From contig CP060531.1 in assembly GCA_016806715.1 (NCBI GenBank), forward strand, positions 1,225,966 through 1,289,965: a stretch of DNA of 64,000 nucleotides, given 5' to 3'. The translations under genes were made by a program, and so were the position numbers. A model generated the notes under the pieces. The model saw only the letters and a program-made list of their open reading frames with translations. It did no database searches and had not been told where the DNA came from. The stretch's first letter is position 1. Every line of letters starts with the position of its first letter. This document shows, in pieces, positions 26,042-34,413 of this stretch. Origin of the DNA: Thermoplasmatales archaeon. GTDB lineage: Archaea; Thermoplasmatota; Thermoplasmata; Thermoplasmatales; Thermoplasmataceae.

Positions 26042-26965
26042 ATGAAAGACATAAAGTCAAAAAATGTTGAATACATATATGCAGGAACAACCACAACCGA
26101 TGGGGCGGGAGTGAAACTCAAGAGAATATTTGGAGGTCATGAGTCTGCAGTAAGGACCGATCCATTTCTTCTCCTTGATCACTTTGGATCAAACAAGCCT
26201 GAGGAATACCTTTCAGGTTTTCCGTGGCATCCTCATAGAGGTATAGAGACCGTTACTTATTTACTGGAGGGAAAGGTCGAACATCAGGACAGTGAAGGCA
26301 ACAGGGGTACCATATATCCATCGGATATACAATGGATGTCTGCTGCAAGTGGCATTTTCCATCAGGAAATGCCAAAACCCCTGGACGACAAGGACCCAAA
26401 GGAGCTTCTAAGGACAACAGGCATGACCACCAGCTCCGTAGGGTTCCAGCTATGGATAAATATGCCTGCAAAAATAAAGATGTCCACTCCAATGTATAAT
26501 GGCATTCAAGGGAAAACAACCCCTGTCGTCGACGATGGTAATGGTTCTACTGTGAAGATGGTCGCAGGAGAATACCTTGGGACAGAGGGGTCGCTTAAGG
26601 GAAGGAGTGAGGTTGACCCTACATATCTGGATGTAAGGATGGACAGGGAAACTGAATTCACTTTTCCGGTAAAAACAGGTTATACCTCAATAATTTACAG
26701 TATCGCAGGAGAGGTAATGACCGGATCAACAGGAGAAAAATTACTTCCAGGATCTGCTGCGGTGTTTGGCAACGATGGAGACGCCGTGTCAGTGTCTTCC
26801 AGGGACAGCGGTGGCAGGTTCATTTTCCTCTCAGGTAAACCCTTGAGGGAGCCAATTTACTGGTACGGGCCAATGGTGATGAACACCCGTGAGCAGATAA
26901 ACGAGGCACTGAGAGACCTACAGTCAGGCTCTTTCATAAGGGATAAGAATCCAATCTTTCAGTGA
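26042..26965 (+). CDS. Pirin family protein
   Basis: From ATG 26042 (307 residues); an in-frame TTG at 26009 would add a leader with no domain content. This is a bicupin protein. The metal-binding motif is WHPHRGIETVTYLLEGKVEHQDS (His, His, His and Glu ligands), followed by GDIQWMSAASGIFHQEMP as in pirins. The second cupin (about 170-300) lacks metal ligands, as usual. Pirins bind Fe(II) and some act as quercetinases or redox-sensing co-regulators; no partner is indicated here. A TnpB element ends within about 90 bases upstream and may have displaced the original promoter. Confidence 0.92.
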   Translation: MKDIKSKNVEYIYAGTTTTDGAGVKLKRIFGGHESAVRTDPFLLLDHFGSNKPEEYLSGFPWHPHRGIETVTYLLEGKVEHQDSEGNRGTIYPSDIQWMSAASGIFHQEMPKPLDDKDPKELLRTTGMTTSSVGFQLWINMPAKIKMSTPMYNGIQGKTTPVVDDGNGSTVKMVAGEYLGTEGSLKGRSEVDPTYLDVRMDRETEFTFPVKTGYTSIIYSIAGEVMTGSTGEKLLPGSAAVFGNDGDAVSVSSRDSGGRFIFLSGKPLREPIYWYGPMVMNTREQINEALRDLQSGSFIRDKNPIFQ

Positions 26966-27015
26966 ACTGCAGATAGGCATGTTTGCGACCGACTTGACAA
27001 CTCACTGTTGCAAGA

Positions 27016-27783
27016 TCACTGTACAGGCTGCTTCAGGTTTCCGTTCCTGAGTTTCCTGAGTACCTCATTGCAGCCGGCCAATGCCAGTATTGCCGCCACG
27101 ATGATGACCGGAGTGAAAATAAACGAGATCAAATACAGTATCATTGCTGCATCAAACATGCCAGTGTTGAATACGGAAGCAAGCCTGTGCATGCCCATGA
27201 TGATGCCCATTATAATGCCGATCAGCAGTATCACTACACCGACCAGTAGTATGGAACTTGCAACGAGCAGCCTCGTGATCAATGGTCCAGGCAGAGAGTT
27301 GGTTGAGACCCCCGAAAGGAGGTTTGGAACCAGCATAATTATCACTATAGCAGGAATGATAACCATGGCAAATCCAGCCATGAGCAGCAGGGCTCCCGTT
27401 CTCGGGGACCTAAACCTGTTTGAGGATCTTGACAGCCTGTCAAATCCCCTGTAAAGCATGAAGTATGAAATCAAGGCTACCGCAGTAATGGCAATGATCA
27501 ATGCAATGAAATAGGCAAAAGACGGAGAACTTATAAAATTGGAGACAGATGTGGATACGGATGTTCCGGAAATAGGGGCTATACTTGAGATACCGTATCC
27601 GGAAAATGTTGTCACAAGCCCAACGATCCCTGATATTATGCTAATCGCCGCAAATACCCTGATCGATAGTATACCAGCTACCTGGCTATCTGATGAGGGT
27701 ACTTCCATCTCAAGCCCACAGACCGGGCAGACAGTTGCCCCGCTGTCAACTTCTGATCCGCACGTTGGGCATTTCCTTAGCAT
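27016..27783 (-). CDS. Zinc-ribbon membrane protein
   Basis: A 255-residue protein starting MLRKCPTCGSEVDSGATVCPVCGLEME, a short C-x2-C/C-x2-C zinc ribbon (residues 5-22), followed by about five or six membrane spans and ending in a short charged tail. This domain order is widespread in archaea and has no assigned role; the ribbon lies on the cytoplasmic side. It stands alone between pirin and an amidohydrolase, convergent with pirin. I do not recognise a closer family. Confidence 0.75.
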   Translation of the reverse strand: MLRKCPTCGSEVDSGATVCPVCGLEMEVPSSDSQVAGILSIRVFAAISIISGIVGLVTTFSGYGISSIAPISGTSVSTSVSNFISSPSFAYFIALIIAITAVALISYFMLYRGFDRLSRSSNRFRSPRTGALLLMAGFAMVIIPAIVIIMLVPNLLSGVSTNSLPGPLITRLLVASSILLVGVVILLIGIIMGIIMGMHRLASVFNTGMFDAAMILYLISFIFTPVIIVAAILALAGCNEVLRKLRNGNLKQPVQ

Positions 27784-27832
27784 CTGAGATCATTGCTCCA
27801 GTATTATTAAAATTCGTTGGCTGATCCGGATA

Positions 27833-28960
27833 TCAGTCCTCATATACTGATTTTCCCTCCGCAATAACCATTTTTGGGTGCGAGGACAGCAGGAAGGGAT
27901 CATCATTCCAAACGCTGAATGAAGCTGTATAACCGGCCTCGACTCTTCCCAGGGATTTTATTCCAAGTATCTCGGCAGGTTGGCTTGTCAACTTTGCTAT
28001 AACCTCTTCCCTGCCGAGTCCAAATCTCATGAAATGCCTCATCGTGTAGAACAGGTTTCGCTGCAGTATCACAGGGTGGTCGGACATCATGCAGAATTTT
28101 ATTCCGGAGTTAAGCACCTTTTCAGCATTCCTCCACGATTCATGCTTCAGCTCAACCTTGTAGGGGTGTGTATCAAGAGGGCCATAGACAAGAGGAATTC
28201 CTGCGGCAGAAACCTTCCTGAAAACCTCCTCGTGATGAATATCAATCCCATGATTGAGCACGGCGTTGAAACCAAATTCGTCTCTCAGCTTCATAAGCGT
28301 GAACGCATCATCCTCCTTGTGAAGGTGCACCATCAAGCGGTATTTTCCTTGAAGAATGTTCATGAAGACATCCACTATTGGTTCTATTTCGTCCGGGATT
28401 TTCTTCCCGGATGCGATAAGGTTCGCAGTTTTTCTCGCCTTAATAAAATTCTCACGGAGCAGAGCAACTGCACCCATCCTCGTTGTGGGGCGCTTTCCCT
28501 TCCATTCAGTCGTGCTTCTCGGGTTGTACCCAAGAGCAGCCTTGATCCCAATATCCTGCATGTATGCCTGATCGATATTTGAGGCATAATTCCTGATCAG
28601 CACAGCTTTCCCTCCTATGGGGTTCCCGCTACCGGGAAGGACTACGGAGTAAAGTACTCCATTCTCGATGGATTCCCCAAAGGCGTGGTCATCCATGTAT
28701 ACGCTGTCAAGGGCACTGACAAGTGGATAAATGGAGTCCATCTGTTCGTTGGATTCATCCTCCGCTGCAGGTTCACCTGCCCTGACCATGCCTATGTGGC
28801 TGTGTCCGTCTATGAATGCAGGGGTAACGAACCCTTCTGACACTATTTCACAGTCTGGCTTATTTTCGCTAACATTTTTTATAGTGTCATCAAAGGAAAT
28901 ATACACATCCCGTTTTGAAGAAGTTCCGTCATAGAGGACTTTTGCTTTTATGGCTCTCAT
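27833..28960 (-). CDS. Amidohydrolase, imidazolonepropionase-like (COG1228 type)
   Basis: I take ATG 28958-28960 (MRAIKAKVLYDG) as the start, giving 375 residues; ATG 28978 would add six. The metal-binding H-x-H is in TPAFIDGHSHIGMVRAG, a second His cluster is LMVHLHKEDDAFTLM, NHGIDIHHEE supplies another, and the late Asp is in KFCMMSDHPVILQRN. TIM-barrel amidohydrolases of this group hydrolyse cyclic amides or dipeptides; the true substrate is not predictable. Despite distant likeness to imidazolonepropionase, it is 16 kb from the formimidoyl genes and should not be taken as a histidine-degradation enzyme on position alone. Confidence 0.83.
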   Translation of the reverse strand: MRAIKAKVLYDGTSSKRDVYISFDDTIKNVSENKPDCEIVSEGFVTPAFIDGHSHIGMVRAGEPAAEDESNEQMDSIYPLVSALDSVYMDDHAFGESIENGVLYSVVLPGSGNPIGGKAVLIRNYASNIDQAYMQDIGIKAALGYNPRSTTEWKGKRPTTRMGAVALLRENFIKARKTANLIASGKKIPDEIEPIVDVFMNILQGKYRLMVHLHKEDDAFTLMKLRDEFGFNAVLNHGIDIHHEEVFRKVSAAGIPLVYGPLDTHPYKVELKHESWRNAEKVLNSGIKFCMMSDHPVILQRNLFYTMRHFMRFGLGREEVIAKLTSQPAEILGIKSLGRVEAGYTASFSVWNDDPFLLSSHPKMVIAEGKSVYED

Positions 28961-29057
28961 GAGTTGATATACGTTCAATATTAAAAAAAGTGGTCACAAA
29001 CGGAAAAGGATTTCAGTTACTATACACGGCTGCAGGTATCTATCGCTTCCAGCCAGG

Positions 29058-29309
29058 TTATCGGTTTTCCCGCCCCTCTGCTTTCCATTTCTGCCAGTTT
29101 GATATAATGTAAACAGAATATGCCGCAGCCCAGAATATGATTGCTACCACAAGACCAAGGCCTATGAGTGATCCGGTACCTGAATATCCCATCAGGTAAA
29201 GCAGCTCATAAGAGAACAGGCCAGTTGTCAGTGCTATGATGCCGAAAATTACCAGTATAAGGGAGATGTAGAACGATGCATTGTCCCATGGACTTCTTTC
29301 ATCTGACAT
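29058..29309 (-). CDS. Small membrane protein, two spans, 83 aa
   Basis: Not recognised. 83 residues with two strong hydrophobic segments (about 13-36 and 44-68), a soluble N-terminus (MSDERSPWDN) and a basic tail (NWQKWKAEGRENR). It lies 64 bases downstream of arsB on the same strand and 79 bases ahead of the amidohydrolase, so it may belong to the ars transcript. Confidence 0.6.
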   Translation of the reverse strand: MSDERSPWDNASFYISLILVIFGIIALTTGLFSYELLYLMGYSGTGSLIGLGLVVAIIFWAAAYSVYIISNWQKWKAEGRENR

Positions 29310-29373
29310 GACTTCCTTTTCCCATGGGCTTTACCTATTTCTTATTTTTCTTTCCTTACAACCGGGCTGTTGC

Positions 29374-30651
29374 TTATAACAGAACAAGAGCCAGAAGGGT
29401 AATTATCAGAACGGGTGTGGCAATAATAAATCCGACCTTCATATAGCTGCGGGCTGATATTACTATTCCCCTTTTCCGCTTGAGGGAATATAGCCACAGA
29501 AGCGTGGCAAGCGATCCTATGGGCGTGAATTTTGGGCCGATGTCGTTTCCAATGACGTTTGCATACACCAGGATGCCTGGATCGGATATCCTGGCTATTG
29601 CCAGGTTGCCTATCATCACCGAGGGCAGGTTGTTCATAATTGCTGCCATGAATCCGAATATCAATCCAGAAAATACGGTCGATACTGGATTCCCCAGCCT
29701 TGCAATGGCGATCAGCAAATCCGCAACATACTGGGTGAAACCTTGCGCACCCATACCAAAGACTACTATATACATCCCGAGTGAAAAGATGACAATCTGC
29801 CAGGGCGCTTCGCGAATGATGCTGTTTGTATCTATAACGCCGTGCAGGCGAGCCACTATGAACAGTGCCGCTACCCCTGGAACCGCGATTAACGCTATGG
29901 GTATATCAAATATTCCGCCTATTGAGTAAAGGACTACAAGGGTTGCAATAACAGGGAATGCAAGTTTGAAGAGCAGCGGATCTCTTATTGCCGTTTCCGG
30001 TTTCTCCAGGAGCTTTGTATCGAATCTGTCAGGGATCTGGTGCCTGTAATAGAGCCACAGGAATAGTACCGTAGCCGCGATGGACACAATATCAGGAAGA
30101 ATCATCTTCATTGCGTATACAAGGAACGGTATGGAAAAATAGCTCGCAGAGATTATGTTTACGAGATTGCTGATTGTCAGCGGAATGCTCGCAGTATCGG
30201 CAATGAATCCAGTAGCCATAATAAACGGGATAATTTGTTTCTTGTTGAACCCCGACCTGTAAACGATGGCAATAACAATAGGAGTAAGGACAAGTGCAGT
30301 GCCGTCATTGGCAAATACGGCAGATATTCCGGACCCAAGCAGTATTATGAGGATGAAAAGTTTCCTGGCATCCCCCATGGAGTAGTGGGCAATTTTCAGC
30401 GCAAGGTATTCAAAAAACCCTGCCTCGTCAAAAACCAGTGACGCAATGATTATTGCTACAAAAGTGAAAGTTGCATTCCAGACAATATTCCACACTATAA
30501 TTATGTCAGAAAATGAGGTTATTCCAAGGATTACTGCCACTCCTGCCCCTATGAGGGCGGAATATCCAATGCCAAGGTTCCATGGACGCTTCAGCACAAG
30601 GAATAGCGTGAATGCGAATATTGCAACGGATGCCGGGAAAAGTATCTGCAT
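29374..30651 (-). CDS. arsB: Arsenite efflux permease ArsB-like
   Basis: A 425-residue membrane protein of the ArsB/NhaD-like ion transporter superfamily with about 12 spans. ArsB landmarks are FANDGTALVLTPIVIAIVYR, MNNLPSVMIGNLAI, and NVIGNDIGPKFTPIGSLATLLW. It expels arsenite or antimonite as a proton-driven pump, alone or with ArsA; no ArsA gene is visible. The ATG overlaps the stop of the upstream arsR-like gene (TGATG), so the two are coupled. Confidence 0.9.
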   Translation of the reverse strand: MQILFPASVAIFAFTLFLVLKRPWNLGIGYSALIGAGVAVILGITSFSDIIIVWNIVWNATFTFVAIIIASLVFDEAGFFEYLALKIAHYSMGDARKLFILIILLGSGISAVFANDGTALVLTPIVIAIVYRSGFNKKQIIPFIMATGFIADTASIPLTISNLVNIISASYFSIPFLVYAMKMILPDIVSIAATVLFLWLYYRHQIPDRFDTKLLEKPETAIRDPLLFKLAFPVIATLVVLYSIGGIFDIPIALIAVPGVAALFIVARLHGVIDTNSIIREAPWQIVIFSLGMYIVVFGMGAQGFTQYVADLLIAIARLGNPVSTVFSGLIFGFMAAIMNNLPSVMIGNLAIARISDPGILVYANVIGNDIGPKFTPIGSLATLLWLYSLKRKRGIVISARSYMKVGFIIATPVLIITLLALVLL

Positions 30652-30995
30652 CAGTGCACCTGGTTGTTACCTTCCATTCCATCATGATCTTCCGGGCACT
30701 CAACGCATTTGCATATCAGATTTATGTCACTCCCCGTCTTCTCGCCCTGCATGATCAGGTTGATCATGGATTTATCGCTCAGCGAATATATGATGTTCTT
30801 TCCTGAAAAATGACTTTTCACGAGCCCTAAATCACGGAGATCCATGAGCTTGTGAGACACCAGTGACTGTGATTTACCTGTTTTCTTGACTATGTCACCG
30901 ACGCAGTGGTCCCCCTGCACCAGGATCTTCACTATATTCAGCCTTGTACTGTCTGAGAGCATTTTGTATATTTCCAGATCTCCAACATTTTTCAT
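30651..30995 (-). CDS. arsR: ArsR/SmtB-family metal-responsive repressor
   Basis: A 114-residue winged-helix repressor. The fold runs YKMLSDSTRLNIVKILVQGDHCVGDIVKKT, then the recognition helix SQSLVSHKLMDLRDLGLV and a wing. In classic ArsR the alpha-3 helix has E-L-C-V-C-D; here only one Cys (DHCVGD) is present, and a cysteine-rich C-terminal tail (CKCVEC) may supply the other ligands. It is translationally coupled to arsB, which it presumably derepresses on arsenite. The promoter faces the phosphoesterase gene. Confidence 0.88.
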   Translation of the reverse strand: MKNVGDLEIYKMLSDSTRLNIVKILVQGDHCVGDIVKKTGKSQSLVSHKLMDLRDLGLVKSHFSGKNIIYSLSDKSMINLIMQGEKTGSDINLICKCVECPEDHDGMEGNNQVH

Positions 30996-31077
30996 TTATC
31001 CGCCAACCAGTGAAAATAATTTCATATGATAATTCCTTCATATAATAATATTCGTTTGCAGCTAACTTCACAGACCG

Positions 31078-31085
31078 GATAAATA
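31078..31085 (+). promoter_or_regulatory. TATA-like box of the phosphoesterase gene
   Basis: GATAAATA centred about 24 bases before ATG 31106, again implying a transcript starting at the start codon. Confidence 0.5.
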
Positions 31086-31105
31086 CCCGGCATTCATGCT
31101 AAATC

Positions 31106-31792
31106 ATGAAGTTTCTTATCATATCGGACGCCCATTCCAATTACTCAGCCCTGAGGGCCGCGGTTGACTCTGAAAAGTACGACAAGCTGATATTTCTTGG
31201 AGATGCCGTTGACTACGGCCCACAACCTGTAGAAGTGCTTGACTTCATTACAGAGAACGCGGACTATTCCGTGATGGGGAATCATGACAGGGCCGTTGCC
31301 TACAATGAGGATTGCAATTGCTCCATTGACATGCACGATCTCAGCGAATATACGAGAAGGGAAATATCAGGAAAACTTCTTTCAAAGCAGGATATCGACA
31401 AACTGAAGAAAATGCCGGAAAGGATCACTGTGAATCTTGACGGGATCAAGACCCTGATGACTCACGCATCACCATACAACAGCCTGAATGGGTATATGTA
31501 TGGAAGCGAAGCAGACATGGTTGCCAGGGACAAGAACCTCATGGAGTATTCCCTCATAATGGTTGGTCATACACATTACCCCATGTATTTCAAGAGCAGG
31601 ATCATAAATCCCGGAAGCGTTGGCCAGCCAAGGGACGGAAACTGGAGGCCCCACTATGCGACACTTGATACGGATAGCATGAAGGTGGAGTTCAGGAGAT
31701 TCAAATATGATCATGAGAAAACCCTGAAGCTTCTCACAGACATTGTGACCGATGAGGCAATGTTGCAGAAACTTGCGAAATTTTATTCCTGA
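31106..31792 (+). CDS. Metallophosphoesterase, YfcE/MJ0936-like
   Basis: A 228-residue calcineurin-like phosphoesterase. The metal motifs in order are IISDAHSNYSAL (D-x-H), FLGDAVDYGP (G-D), VMGNHDRAV (G-N-H-D), TLMTHASPYN (H) and MVGHTHYPMYF (G-H-x-H). The last 40 residues are a typical small-family tail. Such enzymes hydrolyse phosphodiesters or nucleotides; the physiological substrate is unknown. It is divergent from arsR and carries its own TATA-like box. Confidence 0.9.
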   Translation: MKFLIISDAHSNYSALRAAVDSEKYDKLIFLGDAVDYGPQPVEVLDFITENADYSVMGNHDRAVAYNEDCNCSIDMHDLSEYTRREISGKLLSKQDIDKLKKMPERITVNLDGIKTLMTHASPYNSLNGYMYGSEADMVARDKNLMEYSLIMVGHTHYPMYFKSRIINPGSVGQPRDGNWRPHYATLDTDSMKVEFRRFKYDHEKTLKLLTDIVTDEAMLQKLAKFYS

Positions 31793-31932
31793 AGAAACTG
31801 TCAGACAAAATCAGTAAAATTTAAAATAAATTCCTGTGATGGCCTGTAAGGCAGAAGTGGTAGTTCACGGGTTTTATTATTAATAAGGGTGACGTCAAAT
31901 CCCAGAATACTCCCGACGACGCGTCAAACAGG

Positions 31933-33240
31933 ATGGTTGGGAAGAATGGAGATCTTAGGAAGGGCTGGTTTATCAGCTATCTGTTTTCTAACATTGCTGG
32001 TGGCATAAACACCCCGCTTATCCCGTTGTTTGTGGTTATATATCTCAGATCCAATGTTTCTCTTGTCGGTATAACTTCAGCCCTTGCTTCAGCGGCTTCT
32101 GTACCGGCTTTGGTCTACTGGGGAAACCTTTCCGACAGGTTTGGAAGAAGAAAAATATTCATTTTTGCTGGATTCTTCGGGTCATTCCTTACCCTGATAT
32201 TTATCCCGTTCATAAGGGGTATCGGGGAGTACATACTCGTTCTTATGGCCTTCCAGATAGTAGCAATGGCAAGTGTTCCCGTATCAACCATGATAATACT
32301 GGAAAACACCGAGGAATCAAGATGGCCATCCATAATGTCGAGCTTCAACATGATCACTTCCATTGGAACAGTTCTTGGCCTCATCCTTGGATCAATCCTG
32401 GTTCTTGGCGATACGGCATTCACAACATCTTCCCTGCCTGATATTTACGTAATATCAGCATTTATATATCTTATAGCGGCCATAAGCTCACTCTATCTTC
32501 TCCCGGAACCGAGAAGGAGACTGAGGAGAAGTGGGATAAACTATCTTTATACGATCAGGGTGATAGAGCGCATCAGGTACCTCCCTTCATTCGTGCTTCA
32601 CATATTCACCGAGGGAAAGAACGGACACCGGCTCTCCGGTTCCCTGAAGAAATATCTGTTCTCAACCACTCTCCTCATGTTTGGCTTCCAGATATTCTTT
32701 GTTCCGTTCCCTGTATTCCTGATAGACCGTCTGGGGGCAGGAAATCTGCAGATATTCGTTATGTACCTCCTGAACAGCGTTTTTTCCACTATTGCTTTCA
32801 GGCCTGCGGGTACGCTGATAAATCGTTTCGGCATAACAAAGACTATTACAAGCTCAATAGTAGCAAGGATAGTCATATTCACAGCTGCTGCTTTCATCCC
32901 GTTTATCATCACAGGAAGTTTTGTGCTGCTTATCATAATGCTTGCATTCTATGGTATACTTGGAGGACTGTGGAGCCTTATAAGCATTTCAGAGGTTACA
33001 TCTATTTCAAAGATGTGCGAAAAGAATGTCAGGGGCAAGACCATAGGGGCATACAACTCCCTGAACGGAGTAGGCCAGATACTTGGTGCAGGTTTGTCAG
33101 GCTTCGTAGCGCTTTATCTTGGGTATGAAACTGACTTTATAATAGCCGCCGTGGTGGTTGCGGTCGGACTTTCCTTCATCCTGAAAATAAGGATACCGCA
33201 TACCTTTGAGAGCCTATCACCAGAGACTGCGCCTAAATGA
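31933..33240 (+). CDS. MFS transporter, sugar-efflux/YceI-like type
   Basis: A 435-residue membrane protein with about 12 spans. Motif A is VYWGNLSDRFGRRKIFIFAG. The central cytoplasmic loop (about 205-240) is basic. The late segment MCEKNVRGKTIGAYNSLNGVGQILGAG is a common MFS motif. No substrate can be named. The stop overlaps the stop of sepF by eight bases on the other strand. Distinct from the two sugar-porter-like copies at 15.9-19.6 kb. Confidence 0.85.
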   Translation: MVGKNGDLRKGWFISYLFSNIAGGINTPLIPLFVVIYLRSNVSLVGITSALASAASVPALVYWGNLSDRFGRRKIFIFAGFFGSFLTLIFIPFIRGIGEYILVLMAFQIVAMASVPVSTMIILENTEESRWPSIMSSFNMITSIGTVLGLILGSILVLGDTAFTTSSLPDIYVISAFIYLIAAISSLYLLPEPRRRLRRSGINYLYTIRVIERIRYLPSFVLHIFTEGKNGHRLSGSLKKYLFSTTLLMFGFQIFFVPFPVFLIDRLGAGNLQIFVMYLLNSVFSTIAFRPAGTLINRFGITKTITSSIVARIVIFTAAAFIPFIITGSFVLLIIMLAFYGILGGLWSLISISEVTSISKMCEKNVRGKTIGAYNSLNGVGQILGAGLSGFVALYLGYETDFIIAAVVVAVGLSFILKIRIPHTFESLSPETAPK

Positions 33241-33607
33241 TTCCCCTGACAACATTCCTGTCTACTGACACTCCTTTTGGAGTAAGAATAATCATGTTTT
33301 TTCCAAATCCAGCAACATCTCCACCAGTGTCCCTGCCCAGGTATTTTATGTCATCAAGGACTTTCCTGCGCGTGAGCTCGTCATCTGCCACTGGACTGTA
33401 GTCTATTATCAGTATGGTACCGCCATAGGTGAATTCCGTTAGTCTCGAGACATCATCATACCTGTTTATCTCGACAACGCGGACTACCATGTCAGACCCG
33501 GTGAAGTCATCCTGTATCTTCAGCTCGTCCAGATCAATGAATTTCCTGGATCTGTCCTTTCCCCTCGCGGGTTTTGCCTTACCTTTGTTCCCCCTTAGAA
33601 GCGCCAT
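33233..33607 (-). CDS. sepF: SepF-like cell-division protein
   Basis: A 124-residue protein with a basic disordered N-terminus (about 1-22) and a SepF core: FIDLDELKIQDDFTG, MVVRVVEINRYDDVSRLTEFTYGGTILIIDYSPV, and a final YLGRDTGGDVAGFGKNMIILTPKGV. In archaea SepF anchors FtsZ to the membrane by an N-terminal amphipathic segment; the start here (MALLRGNKGKAKPARG) is short and basic. It is convergent with and overlaps the MFS gene by eight bases, and follows the glycosyltransferase on the same strand. Confidence 0.85.
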   Translation of the reverse strand: MALLRGNKGKAKPARGKDRSRKFIDLDELKIQDDFTGSDMVVRVVEINRYDDVSRLTEFTYGGTILIIDYSPVADDELTRRKVLDDIKYLGRDTGGDVAGFGKNMIILTPKGVSVDRNVVRGII

Positions 33608-33681
33608 CTGATCAAGAAATAAGACTTAACTACGATATAAAGATTTTTTCTATTTTGCTCAGGGAATATTCAGCGTTATCA

Positions 33682-34344
33682 CTACTTCCTTGTCATCTTC
33701 ACGAAAATGTTCAGGAGATTGGAAATTCCATCCCCCCAGGTTTTTAGCTTTGGCTTTGTGATCCTGACTCCATAGCGTATGGGCACCTCTATGAATTTCC
33801 CCTTTTTCATCGCCTCTATCTTGATCTCCTGTGAAAATGACATCCCCTCGCTAAGATGTCCCATCTTCCTGTATATTTCTGACCTGAAGATCCACATCCC
33901 GCTCTGGGAATCCTTCATCGAGTGCTTGAAGAAGAGCCTGATCGTAATATTCAGTACGCTGTTTCCCACAAAATGCAGTGTTGTATAATTCTCGCCATTC
34001 CTGAGTGACATCCGGTCGCAAGAGATGAAATCCACATCATCCTTCCTGAGCAGGTCTATCAGGGTGCTGACCATATCTGTTGGATATGTACCATCCCCGT
34101 CCATGCAGACAATTATGTCGCCTCCAGCCTGGTCAAGCCCGGTTTTGTACGCCAGTCCGTAACCGCGCCGCGGTTGGTCTATAACCTTTGCTCCCTTTGA
34201 TATCGCAATTTCCCTTGTGCGGTCTCTTGAGTTGGTGTCCACTACCAGTATTTCAATGTCATCCAGTGTTTTCAACCCGTCTATGACACTGCCAATGGTG
34301 TTCTCCTCATTCATTGTGGGAATGACTGCACTGATCTTGGGCAT
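33682..34344 (-). CDS. Family 2 glycosyltransferase, dolichyl-phosphate mannose synthase-like
   Basis: A 220-residue GT-A glycosyltransferase. It opens ISAVIPTMNEENTIGSVIDGL and carries the metal/UDP motif D-x-D in IIVCMDGDGTYPTDM, then DSQSGMWIFRSEIYRKMG, as in DPM1-type enzymes, and no C-terminal membrane domain, so it is cytoplasmic-face. The likely product is dolichyl-phosphate hexose for archaeal N-glycosylation, or a lipid sugar. It follows rad50 by 69 bases on the same strand and may be the end of that transcript. Confidence 0.88.
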   Translation of the reverse strand: MPKISAVIPTMNEENTIGSVIDGLKTLDDIEILVVDTNSRDRTREIAISKGAKVIDQPRRGYGLAYKTGLDQAGGDIIVCMDGDGTYPTDMVSTLIDLLRKDDVDFISCDRMSLRNGENYTTLHFVGNSVLNITIRLFFKHSMKDSQSGMWIFRSEIYRKMGHLSEGMSFSQEIKIEAMKKGKFIEVPIRYGVRITKPKLKTWGDGISNLLNIFVKMTRK

Positions 34345-34413
34345 ATTTCGTAGACCTAATCATGATCGGTGTATAATACGTTTGTCCAGGGGCATGTGCT
34401 TCCTGAAGAAGGT

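Noticed and set aside
25117-26070. 317-codon open frame on the plus strand
   Set aside because: It is antisense to the intact tnpB, with no recognisable domain; the TnpB frame carries all conserved motifs.
27833-28960. Amidohydrolase as imidazolonepropionase of a histidine-degradation pathway
   Set aside because: Similarity is only at superfamily level, it is far from the formimidoyl genes, and no other pathway gene is present.
31840-31932. tRNA- or small-RNA-like sequence ahead of the MFS gene
   Set aside because: A D-arm-like and a T-loop-like string are present but no acceptor or anticodon stem can be paired.
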